From NCBI RefSeq assembly GCF_000208865.1, contig NC_018397.1, positions 5,733,748 through 5,797,747 on the forward strand: 64,000 bases of DNA. Reading direction: 5' to 3'. The first letter of the stretch is position 1. The number at the start of each line of letters is the position of its first letter. Under the pieces are notes generated by a model. That model saw nothing but the letters and a program-made list of their open reading frames with translations, searched no databases and was not told the DNA's origin. The DNA comes from Neospora caninum Liverpool. Lineage: Eukaryota > Apicomplexa > Conoidasida > Eucoccidiorida > Sarcocystidae. A program made the translations under genes and the position numbers. Positions 1 through 12,700 of the stretch are shown here, in pieces.

Positions 1-3000
1 GGATTTCGCCTTCCCCAGAATCCAGTCTGAGGCTGCGCGATGAAGGATCGTAACATCGTCGACATCTGGGGATTCGCCGTCACGTGATCGTGCCGTCGCC
101 CAGGAGCCCAGCTGACTCCTCCGGTGCGAGCTCCCGGCGTCGACGCCCTCGCCACCACTCTGCCTCCAGGCTAGGTCTCCGCCCCGTGGTTCTCGTCCTG
201 CTCGCCTCGCGCTTTCCTCCCCACGGCGCGGTTGCCTGGTTTTTCCTGTTGCCTCTTCCTCGCCGTCACCTTCCTCCCACGAACTGTCCCCTCGATTCCG
301 AGCCGTTGTGACATTGCCCCTCCATCCTCTGTCTCTTCGTCGTTCCTCGTCGCCTTCGCATGCGTCGGCTCCGTCGCCTTTTGCGGCCTCGTTTTCGGCG
401 TCGATGGCGTCTCCTCCTGCTCGTGTCGGCCTCATCCCAGACCCGGTCTGGGTTTCTGACGCTCGAGGCACGCAGCTGCGTCGCGCGATTCGGCCCTTGG
501 CGCCATCAGAACAAGCCTCCAGGCGCCCGCTGTCGGCGTCTTCCGCCCGCGAGCGCCGCACTGCTGCCACGAGAGTGCCCGACGGGATGACCAGAAAAGG
601 TTCCGTCTCGCCGCTGCGTCGCCATTCTTCCCACTCTTCTTCGTCGAGCAGAAGGCCGCCGTCGCTTTCGCTCTGGCGGCTTTGCCTTTGCGGCCGATTC
701 CCGCTCGCCTCGTGATCGTCTACAGAGGAGGAAACGGAACAGCCAGGAGAAAAGACGTCGCGCGACGGCGGAAGTCCGCCTTCGCACCGGGGCCTTCGGC
801 CGCGATCGCGTGACGCTTTTCGTTCTTGGTCGCGTCTCTGCCGAAGCACAGCCTCGATCACCATTGCGCGCGGCAACAGCCACGTCAGAGGCACGTGAGC
901 TTGGCCCTCTCCGGGAAGGACTTCTACTGGCGCCGGCGGGGAGCGCCTGGCAGAAGCGAAGACGAACTTCGCACGAGAGAGCGAAACGGATGAGGCGTCC
1001 ACAGGAGAGCGGGACGAAAGCGGAGATACTGACGAAGCCGAGCTGAAAGACCGAGATGAGAGCGGATCTGTTTTGGAGCCCAACGTCCTCGCGCGACTGC
1101 GCTGAACGTAGCCCCGCGGGAGTGTATGACGGTTGGCCCTTCCGAGCGCAGAAGACGCACCGTCGAGACTCGCGGCCTTCCCCACCGCGGTCGACTGGTC
1201 GCGAGAAGCGCCGGCTTCCCCGCGGTTGAGATCAGAACAGACAGAGGCAAAAGCGCTGTCGCTAGGACTGCTCGCCGAACCAGGAGGGGGTGAGACTGAA
1301 CCGAAAGACGAAGAGGAGAGGCGAGACGTTACAAGAGGAAGGGGCGCGGGAGGAGGGACGAGTTCGGCTACCAACGGGTGAGGGAAAATCTGAAGCCGAA
1401 CACCACAAGGGAAGGAAAGGAACTGCATGCGGGCGGGAGGAAGTCCGCGGAAGGAGGCCCCAACGCCACAAAACGACTCGGATGTCTCCTGGGTTTTCTG
1501 TGGAAAGCCCTAGTCGCCCCTCCCGTGTTTGCTGTCTGCCTGTCTCGTTCATGTGTCTGTGTTCGTTTGTCCGGTCGGTCCGTCCCGCGTGGCGTTCGCT
1601 TTTTGCGCTTCGCTACGCCACTTACTGTTACCACACTTTATACGGAGGTGTAGCGTATCCCTGTGCAGATGCGGTTCAGAAGTGTCGAAGGCAATCAAAC
1701 AGCTGGTTAGCGCGTAACTGCCGGGCCATCTCCTTCCTCCCCTCATGTGAATGAAACGTACCAAAACAGGAACGGAGCTCCGGTTGCGGATCGTGACGAC
1801 CGAAGAGAGAAAGACGTTGAACTGTTTTTGCTCAGTCAAAAAGATAGTTCGCGCGAGCAGCCGAACGTGTGTTTTTATCATTCCCTCGTTGGCGTTCTCT
1901 CCGTCGCGTCCCACCCGTTCTCGCCTCGTCTTGTCTCGGGGACCTCTAGGGTGCGACAGTTCCTTCTCAGCCTCGGCGCACGTGCCTGTGCCGCTCGCGC
2001 TCCCTCTCGCGGTGCCTGCGCGCCCTCCTGTCTCTCTTTGCTGCCGCCCTGTTTTCGCCGGCAGGTTCTCAGGAGACGACGGAAGAAGTGCGAGTGGAAT
2101 ATAACGCAGCTGCGTTTGCGACGAGGAAACCGAGAGCTCTTCGACGTGAAACACCACACCTAGGAAGGAAAGCCGGATCCCCACTGGCAGCGGCTGGGCC
2201 TGGAAGGCGGGGGCAGAGGCACACACGAAGCGCAAGGCAGACACGAGGAAGGCGATGAACAGGGAGATGAGGCAACGCACGCGCTTGGGCAGATGAACTG
2301 CAGAGGGGCATTCACAGGAAAACATACGGTGACCAAAAGCTGGAAAACGGAAGCGGTAGGCGGCGCGCCGTTCTACGTGAGGTGGACGCTGTCGTCGGCA
2401 GAAGCAGTGCCAAACGGGGATCTCAAGAGGAGTCTCCAAAAGCAGAGAGATGTGCCTGTTTGCCTGGCCGCAGAGCCCTAAGCCGTCAGTTTCAAACCTC
2501 TGGCGCGAGAGAAAAGAAAATCAATTCCCACAGCCTTTTGTGCGCGAGACGTCCACGTCCGAGACTCCCACGGCTGCGTGGACTGACAGCTGCTCTGAGG
2601 CGGTTCCCAGCGCCTTTCTGTCGAGCAGACGCGATCCAGGTGGGACAGGAGGACCCGCGACACGAGACACGGAACCCCTCTCAAAGGATAAGTCGATTTC
2701 GGCGATTTACGGGAACCGCGTTTCCCACTTTTTCGTCCACTGCCCTACTTCTTCATCTTGAGGCAGGCAGACACAGTGCCCCGATTGGACAACTGTCCAC
2801 TCGTAGGAATCCTCGCGCGTGTCGGCATCCAGCGACAGACTGGATGACCAGGGCTCATCACCCTCGTCTTGGCCCCTCCCTGTTTCTCTATCTGCTTTCG
2901 GGTTGCACCGTTTCTTCTCCCGCCGGGGCGTCTCTAAGGAAGAAGGCATCGGCGGCCGCGCCTGTCTTTCTTGGGCGTCTGCAGAAGTTCGCTCTGCAAA

Positions 3001-3618
3001 GGGGTCAATCCGTCTTGCTCCACTTCGCTTGAGGCGCCCTCGAGAAACCAAAAACGCTGCTTCCGCAGATGACGAAGACGCGGGGAAAGACGACGTTCTG
3101 GAGGGCGGCACGCCCTCCGTCCTGTCTCGGCCGTCCTCTCCCTCTCGCTCGCGTGTACCTTCCCATCTGCTGCGATCTCTCCGCCGACCGCCCGTCGCCT
3201 CCCGCGCCTCAGGTCCCCCGCTGAAACTGGAAGCCGAGGACGCACCGGTGAGCGACTCTGTGGCGTCGCTCAACTCGAGAGCCTCGCCACGCCTGGCCTG
3301 GTCCGAGCTGCTGGAGGTTGAAGAGTCGCTGCGCCTCTTCTCGGAAGACCGACGCGAATGCGTGGACGAGAAAGACGCCGACCGCAGAACGCGGCCAGAC
3401 TGCCGCGTGCGGTCGCGGGACCGACGCCAAAGACGTGTGAGACGCACAGCCAAAGGCTGACCTGTCAGATTCCACCTGGAAAACCAAAAGCGACACACAC
3501 ACATGCACTCAGCATAACATATATATATATATATATATATATACTTCATAGTGCGAATGAACCCCTGCTTATGTTTCAGGCTATGAGGGCACGTCTACAT
3601 GCATACGCTTGCAGAGGA

Positions 3619-3650
<32 letters not shown>

Positions 3651-6600
3651 CTGTCAATGTATAGACATGAATATGTATACACCTGGCGGACTCCGTACAA
3701 AAGTACGTAGTAGGGGTACGAACATAGATGCACACTTCCACGTCTTCTCGGTGTAGAAAAAAAAGCTGTATTCCCCCGGTCCTTTGTTAGGTTTGTTGCA
3801 CCCACGGAATCTGTCCCCAAGTGTATGGCTTCTTCTTTTTGTTCGAATACAATCTCCTATTCCAGGCAGTAAAGGACAGTACGCGCCATACAACCATGTT
3901 TTGCCGAGCAGAATCCTGAAAAGACTTTGAAGTGGTTTCTTTTAGTTTCATACACGCTAAACGTCAGCCCTGCTGTCCCTGTCCTTCGTGTGACTCTGCC
4001 CCTAGCCAGTCATAGTCAATCCCGTTTTCTCTTTTGCTGTTCTACGGCCCCGGCCACCGGCGCCGCTGTCTCGGTGTCTTTCCTTACAGTTTCGGCTGGG
4101 CGTCGCCACCGGTAATGTCCCAGCCATCGGATGTTTCCTTCGTTCGTTCTTCGTCTTCTTCCCTCATCCGTTTCTTAATCTCTGCCTTGTCATCCGCTCG
4201 CCTTTGGTCCGCGTCTTCCAGAATTGCTTCATCGTTCGCGCTCTGCCTCCCGCCTGTTTGGCTTCGGCCCGCCTTGTCCCCCTCTTCTCTCGGATGCGGT
4301 TCGCCTGCGTGGCAAGCCGTGCTGTCTCCGCATGTTTCGGTCTCCTCTTCGTCACTCTCTCGCGAAATCCCTTCTTCCTCGATCTCTGCGATGCCTTCGT
4401 CGGCCGCTTTTCGGGCAGCCTCCTGGGGCTCGCGGCCGAACGTGGCGGCGACGAGATCGCAGAAATTCGCCACTGCGAGAGAAACGAAGTCTGGGGACTG
4501 GAGGCGCTGAGCAGCATGGGCGGAAAGAGCCTGCTGGGAGCTCGAGGAAGGGAGGCTCCTGGTCGACGCAGAAAGTGAAGGGCGCGGGGCTGCGCCCGAA
4601 GACAAAGCCGGTGGAGACCGTAGCTCTGCAGGAACCAAAAGCGAAGAACCGACACGAGACCGAGACTTTCACATTGCAATTGAAATGCCCAATCGCATGC
4701 GTCGAACTCGCGATCTCGCTGTACGGGTCTCACTGTCGGCGTCTCTCGGCATTCTGGCTGTTCCATTGGTGTGTGAGTTTCAAGCAGCGGACACGTCTCG
4801 CGCTTCTCAGTTTGCCTCTTGCTTGGCGAGATCGGGTTTTAGTCACGTGTGAAATTCTCTCGCGCCGTGTTCGTCAGCCGTTGCTTTCCCGGCAGTGACC
4901 CGGCGGGTCCTGTGCTCAGTTGTGTGTTTGGCGACGCGTTTCCTCCTTACCATCGGCGCCGGCAGACTCAGGAAGCCTTCCAGGAGGCAGGTAGAATCTA
5001 ATGAAATTCGCAGGAAGACAGCCCACGTGAAGAGCTGAAACAACCAGAAGCCTACAGCGTTCGTGGTCTCAGCGGTGTGCGATACTCCCACATCACAGCC
5101 GAAGAAGTGCGAGGGCCAGCACGCGACGGCTGCGCGACGAAATCCAGATAATTTCAGAAGGCAGGAAGAACCACGAGACGAACACGTCCGAGCTTCGGAA
5201 AGGCAGGGAAGATTTCGTGGAGATCGGGGAGCACCACGAGGACGCCCGCGAAAAACGACAGACTTTATTTGACAGGCTGGGCGAGAAATTAAGGGTGAGA
5301 TGTGTGGATGAATCCGGCCTATAATGTGGGGGGTGCCGTGCGCAATGCCGAGTGGGAATGTGGCATTTGGCCATGCCGTCCCCGAATACAAACGGAGCGA
5401 CAGAGGCCGCACCGGAAGGGAGAGAAACGCACGTACCCCTGCAGAGACTGCAGAAAGGCAAGCCTCGCCTCGATGCAGATGGAGGCGAGTCAACGGATAT
5501 GGGAAAATGTACATGGAGAGAGACGTTTGGCAGAAACACCGCAGATAAACAAGAAATGCAGCGAGAGAAGACGTGATTCCCGGCGGATTCTGGATTCTAG
5601 TGCGCTGTCAAAATCTCGTTCACATGCGCACTTCGCCCTACCTTGTCACGGCGTTCAAGAAAGCTTTCAGTTGCTCCTCCACGGCATCAGTTGTCTCCAT
5701 CAGCGCATCCATCACAACAGGTGCGACTGTTACGTTGATCCACGTGAGATGCAGAGCTACTCGAAGATCGTCTTTGTTTTCGCTTTTCATCCGCCAGCTG
5801 AGGTTTCCCGCGTCTGCCTCGTGCTCCTGTCGCTTTCTGTGTCTTTCTCGCCACATGGGTCTCCCACATTTCGCGTCCTCTGCAGGCGAGCATACACCTC
5901 GGACTCGTGGAGGAGTCAGAGCGATTTCAGGGAAGGAAGAACGGCGACAAGCTGAGACGAGCCGAAGACGAGAAGGCGCATGCTCCGCGAGACCGCACCG
6001 AATTTCGTGGAGGGATTCTTCGCCGGGACTCTGCACCGCGAGGCGCGACATCGCCCGAGAGGGAGAGAAGGGAGAGGATTGGCACGGGAGCGCGAGATTC
6101 ACGCGGGCGGATCACGAACCAGTACAGACCAGCATCCAGTCACCGATCTGCATTGTCTTCCGATTCTCCGTGCTAAATAGCCTTTCCGTCTACACTGTGA
6201 GTGTGTTCCGTTTCAACCGATTGCCTATCGAGACGTCGCGTGTCGTAACGAGAGCAAGGAGGGTTCTTGGTCGGCTACGAATTCGATCAGACTGCCTCGG
6301 TTTCTGTTCCACTGCAGAGAGGACACTCGGGGCCCACAGCGCCCAGTCGCCGCCCCAGGCCTCTTTTCGCGGGTTTTCCGTTTTTGAGACGCTCTTCCGG
6401 CTTCTAAAGGCAAAGCTGGGGGAAACGGGCTTTGGCCGTCACCTGTTTTGAAGCGAGCTACCGGGAAACGTGAGGCAGTCTGACCTGACCCATGCATTCA
6501 GCATCCGAGCCTGTGTATTTTCTTTCGTGCCGGCAGGCACTCACCCATGTTCTCAGGATTCACGCCCTGGAAAACGATTTCGTTTTTCCTCGTTTGCTCA

Positions 6601-6653
6601 GAACCACGCACATACGTAGGTATTCATGCATATCTATATACATGCATATCTCT

Positions 6654-6697
<44 letters not shown>

Positions 6698-6721
6698 ATA
6701 TATACATGTATATATATACAT

Positions 6722-6757
<36 letters not shown>

Positions 6758-9700
6758 GTCGACTTACATAGCTGAGTTGCATTGTCAATTGGCAGGGTTC
6801 GACCACAGACTCCACCGTCCTCATCGACCGCCTGAACATTTCCACAGCTATGGTCATCTGGAAGATTGCTTCGAGGTCGCCAATACGATTTCCGTCATCG
6901 TCTAGACCTGGTTCTCCTTGGCGCGCCTCCTCTCTCTCCCAGCCCATCGCCACTGCCTGACTCCCTGCCTCTTCTGGCTCCTTGTATCCTCGCTCCCCGA
7001 TGTCCGTCCCCTTTTTTTTTCCGTCTGGGGGGTGCGCTTCTTCTCCTCGCCCGAGCCGCCAGCTCGTGCGCAGTGGCGAGAGAAAGGAAGAACCTGCGCC
7101 GTGTTCCCCGTTCCCTCGCTTCCGTGCTGACGGCACCGCAAACGAAAACCGCGCCGCTCCGTGCGCGCGTTCCTTCGCCCCGTCGCAGCCTCTCGTGTGT
7201 GGTCCGTCTGAACGTAGGGAAGACGGAGGCACAGCTGAAGAATCGCGGGGAGGCAGCACGGAAAGAAAAGAAAAGGACGGGCGCCGGGTGGTCTGTCTCC
7301 CCCGAGAGGAGGTGGGGCAAGAGCGCCGTCCCCTCGCAGTAGCCGAGAGCCGCGATTCCCAAGCTGCCGCTCCATCGCCGACAACTTGCGACGAAAAGGA
7401 CAGCGGCGGCCCACGCCCAAGACGAAGGGGTTGAGCGCGACGGGCATACATCAGCCGCGTCACGGGGCTCGGACAAAGGAACGGATCGCTGGGGAATACC
7501 CTGAAGCAGAAAGCCACAGAGAGAGGAAAGGCCGAGGGGCAACAGGCGATGGCCTAGACGACTTCGGCAGAGGAGAGCGACATCAAAAAACAGCGAGACA
7601 TGGCGATGCAGGCGAAGGCAGTCTCCTACACACTCGCTTGGAAACTGGGAATAGGCCATCTCACATCACAATGTAGCGGCAATTTTGTTCATATACACAA
7701 ATATATACTCATATAAGAGGCAACTGAGAGGTGTAGCTTTCAGAGGCTCTGAGAGCACATGTCTCGGCTCACATAGATGCGGATGGACAGTGTCTGCCTA
7801 CTCATGAATGCCAAGAAATCCATATATATATATATATATATATATGGGTATGCTCTAAGAATGTACATACGTATTTACAACTGGAGTCCTGTTGAGCACG
7901 TATGATGGTTCAGGCGTGAGGGTGCTCTCCCCATGTAGAGTTGGAGTCTCCATGTTTCTGGCCTAACTGCGCTTCCAACGATGCGCAGCAGGATCGAGGC
8001 ACGTTCGCCATCCAGCGAACTTGCTTGACGTCTCTTGTCGCCTGGCACTTACGTTTTTCGAAAATCGAATTTCACTTCCTCGACGGTAATATGCACGGCA
8101 ACATATTTGATTTTCACGCTCTCGACTGTAAGGGAAAACTCCACGTTGGAAACGACGGCGCCCACGGCAGTCCACAAAGCCTCAAGGGGGGACTCGACTT
8201 CGGAGGGAGACTGCGTTGAAGCCGCGAAGGGCCCGTCTTCGCCTTTGTCATTTATCTCCGTTTCTGACTGAGGATTGCTCCTGCATTCCTCGCCTTTTTC
8301 TTCCCCCGCTTTGTAGGAAGGTAGACCAAAGCTCGATGATAGAAAAGGCAGTGTCGCATCTTGCCGTAGGGGCTCTTGTCTCGGCACTTCCTCCAGGTTT
8401 TCCATCTCTTCCTTGCAGCGTTCCTTATCTCCCACGAGTTGTAAGACGGGTGCCTGCGACCCTGCGACGCTTTTCCTTGCTCTAACCGACTGTTTCTGCC
8501 TCTTTGTGTCCTCCAGTTTCCTGGATCGTGCTTCATCGAGGAAATCCTCGGGGATAGAGACGAACGACTGCCCAGTGGTGAGGAAGGGGCGACCGTGAAA
8601 GCCAGCGCGCGAAAAGGGGACACTTTGCCCCTCGGGGCGGCTAGCTGCGAGCGAGAGCCCGGGCGCGTTCGTAGGTAGAGCCTTTGGTCTCCACGCACCA
8701 TCCAGCAGCTCCGCGCCTTTGTTGGGGTCTGTAGACGAATCCTCGCTCTCGCCGGAAAGGAGAAGTGACGAGGCTAGGCACGCAGAAGACGAGGCCGCAC
8801 CCGCCGCGCCCGCTGCATGCGCCCGTTCCCCCGGTTTGGGAGTGGCTAACGAAAACCTCTCGACAGCTCGTAGAGAACTCTCGGAGGTCAGCAAAGCACA
8901 GGAAGGACGCGCGACAGGCGGCGGAAAGGGAGGGGATTCGAGCGTGGAAAGATGGGCGAGGAACCCCGAGGCCAGAAAGGCCAAGGAGCCCAAATACCCC
9001 ACAGCCTCACTCGTGATATTCATCTGAATACGGAAAGCAAACAGCGTTTAAAAGGAAAATGACAAATTGAGGAAACAAGTACCCCAACCCACTGGTTCCC
9101 TCTCACCGATTCAAGTTACACGAGGGCACTGCGAGAGGCTTGTGTGCCACGCCTGAGATTTGCGCCTTTAAGTGACAAAGTTCTCCGCCGCGTCCACTCT
9201 TAGCACATGTCGATTTGCATCCTTTTGGCCGTTCACAAATTTTCAAGCCTCCATGCATGTATCTACTAGGCTGAGCTGCGCTGCAAATGCATCCGCAGGC
9301 GGTGTGCCCGTGGGCTCCCCTCCGGGCACGGAACTCTTTACGTATCCACACATACACATACTTATACATACATACATACATACATACATACATACGTACA
9401 GACAGACAGACACATATATACGTATTATTTGTATAGGTCCAAACTCAATCGCTCAACAGACTCACATGAGGCAGTACAGTTCTCCAGGGCGAGGTAACAT
9501 CCTCCGCGTCAGACAGTTCCCCTCTCTTCGTCTGGTGTGGACTCTCATGAACGGAACTCTGCCACATTCTGTTTGCGCCCTTCCACCAGGTGATTGGCGC
9601 TGCCAGGCTCCTGCATTCCCGCGGCTGCCTCTCGTTTGCTTTCGCTTCTGCATCAGGCAACAACCGGAAGACTGCACGGCACTTCCTTCTTTTCTTCTTA

Positions 9701-12700
9701 CCATGATCGGATGCACCACGAGTTTCCCCATGAGAGCGCTTCGCTTCTTGGCAGGTACGGCGGTCGCTGCGACCGCATAGAGGGGGGACCGCGTTTCCCT
9801 GTCTGCGTGCTGATCTTTCCTCCGCTTTGGGCTCTTTTGACCTTGCGAGTTTATTTCCATGCCCGCTGCTGCCTGGTTCCGCTCACGCAATGGTCTCTCC
9901 CTTTCCTGCCTCCCTTCATTCGACTCTGCTCGAAAGCCGTGCGCCTTCCCCGTCCTATGGGATGTGGTTCTTCGCTCCGCCTCTGACGCCGCGTGATCTG
10001 CCTGGTCCCGTCCGGACGCGGCCGCCGTCAGCGTTTCTCCTGTCTTCTCGTCTCGCCATCCTCCCACTTCTCCAGTTGTCGCTTCAGTTTGCCTCCTGTG
10101 CGCGCGAAGCGTCACCGCAAACGGTTCGATGAGCTGCACGAGACTGACCTCAGCTCGAGTGGAGAGCCGGCGGGCCGCCATGGCCAGAGAGAAACCTGGC
10201 CTCCAGCGCCTTCTCCGTCTCTCGAGAAGGAGATCCTGAATGACGTGGAAAGCCGCCACAGACAATGGCAGCTCTGGCCCGGAGTCGCTGGGAAGAGCCT
10301 CCTGCTCGGTCCAAACGTCTAGGGTACTGATTGGCAATTTGAGTTTGGAGCTGAAAGAGCCTGGAAACCACAGATGGGTGAAGGGTGTGCCCCAGGTCTC
10401 TCCTCGGGATCTAGGGCCGTCGCTCGCGCCTCCAGATATGACTCTTTCTCGATCGCTTTCGTCTGCGACCGAAGGCTCTTCCAACGGGTCCGTCAGTCGC
10501 CTTTTTTCTCTCTCTTTCTCCTTCTCTTTGTCTCTTCGTTTCTCCGATGCGTTCGCGTTCCGTGTTACTGGCAGTCCATCGCGTTGTCCAGCGGCGCACG
10601 GGAACCGCAAGTTCCGCGCTTGCGGCGAGAAGGCCTTGGCAGCTCCTGTTTGCTTCTGAGAAGGCGACAGCGAAAGGCGATCGCTTCCCAGCGTAGCAGG
10701 AGCCGAGGCAAATTGTGACCTGGCCGTCGATCGGCTGCCTCGGCGGTCTGCCTGAGGATGCCGGACGCTGTAGGCGCCTCGACTGAGGCTTCCGCTGTCT
10801 CCACGCCTGCCATCTCCTTCAAAGGAAGTGGGGAGCAAGAGAGACAGACGCACGTGTTGGAGAGACAGCGCCACCGTTTGACGCGTATGGACCTCGTCCT
10901 GAAAATCTTTCCGATTCCCAGGACCATTTCCGTCTTCTGGAAGCAGTTGCGTGGAATGTCTGGCATGGCTCTCTTCTCCGTCTGGAGTTTCTGGAGACTC
11001 TGCCGCGATCCCTTCCGCGTCTTGTTCACTGTCCCCTTCGTGTGGCGCCTCAGCTTCGCTCTCCTCACTTGCGCCTGTGTCACTGCCTTCCCCCGGGCGT
11101 GGAAACAACCGGAGCGTTCGCGAGCTCTCCAGATCGCCTGATGACCATGACGAAAGTGGGGGGAACTGGGCTGCCGACGACAGTTCGCTGTCCGAAAACG
11201 TCGGAGTGTGTTCGCAGGAGGCGGCGCTCAGAGGCACCGGCGAAGACCGGCCTCTTTGTCTCTCTCTCCCTGACCATATCGAGGGGAAACCGCGACTGGC
11301 AGGAAGACCCGACGAAGGACCAGAGGGCAGCGAAGGAGCGGACTGCGCGTCGCAAGACGCGGACAAGACTGGAGACTCCCCAGATCCGTCCGAGAAAGTC
11401 GTTTGTCGCCTGCGCCGGTGGAGAGAGCAAGGCGGGGACGCGTGAGATGCAGTCGAGCAAACAGTCAAGGCTTCGCAGTCTGGCGCCCCAGTAGGCGGCG
11501 GCGACAGCGAAGGCACGGCGCGTTGTTGAAAAGAGGCCGAGACAGAACACTCGAGGAGACATACGGGAGGGGGCCGGGACGGCGTGTGGAGAGGAAGAAG
11601 GAAAGTTAGAGCGGACAGAGGAGACAGAGAGTTAGGAGCCAAAGCTGCACTCCGTTCCGCACCGTCGAGCTGGCAGTGCAGACGCGGAACTGACGCAGCG
11701 CTGAATCGATGAGAAGACCAGCGTCGATCGCCTTGCTGTCCTTCATCGGGGTTTCCCGGCGCTCTTCGCTGGAATTGTCTCCCTTCTGCTTTCCCGCTGC
11801 GGCCACAAAGCCCCAGCTGGTGGGCGCGCGCGCCGCCACCACGGGGTGAAACAAAAAAGTCGTAGTCGGGAGTTGGGCGGACTGACGCCAGTGCGAAAGG
11901 CGAAGGGCCAACGCAGGGGAGAAGAAGTTGCAGATGAGGTACCAGAAGCGCACACGCCGCATTCCAAGATGGAGACGGAGGCGATGGAGGCTGAGGCGCA
12001 GGCGGCGGGTCGCGGGGTTCAGACGGAGATCCAGAAGCCGAGTCAGAGGGAGCGCCCTGGTCGTCTCTGCTTTTGACGCTAGCGGAAGAGAGCGACGCTG
12101 CGGAAGAGGGACGGTCGGAGGCGTCAAGGCCGAACCGCAGCGGAGAAGAAAACGAAGAGGACGCAGACGGGCAAACACCGCGCGGCTCCGCGGTCGCCTG
12201 AGACGTCCGCGAAGAGGCGCTGGAAGACTGTTCCGGCAGGAGCGAGAAACCTGCGGTCACTGACTGGACCCAAGCTGCACGCATAGGATGCGACGGTGGA
12301 CAGGCACCAGCGGAGAACGCATAGACCAACCGCGGAAAGGACGTTTGGAAACGAGGTCGATTCGGGGGCCAACCTGCTGTCGTTTTGTCACTATTTTAAC
12401 AAAGGACAAGGAAGAACTGAGTGGATGCTGGCGCTCTTCGAAAAGAGAAAAAGCCGCGAAGCCGCCTTAATCATGTGCACCTGGAGACTCACCTACGTAC
12501 TCGCCAGCCTCTTCTATGTAGGTTCACTCTTCTGTATAGCTATTCCTGCTCCACCGCTACATCCAGAGCTCCTCCTCACCGTAGCGAGAGGTGGCCTGCG
12601 TCTCGGGCCCTTTCGCAACTCAAAACCGTTGCAGAGTCGTGGTGTTGCGCGTTCGTACATCCATGCAGGCAGAAAAATCCTTCTTTACCTCCCTACGCTT

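Noticed and set aside
4843..5514. 223-codon minus-strand frame between VPS13-like exons
   Set aside because: A strong donor (ATG/GTAAGG near 4951) and an acceptor near 5034 suggest an exon with hydrophobic sequence, but its phase does not match the upstream exon end at 5642. I left it out of the model and noted a possible missing exon.
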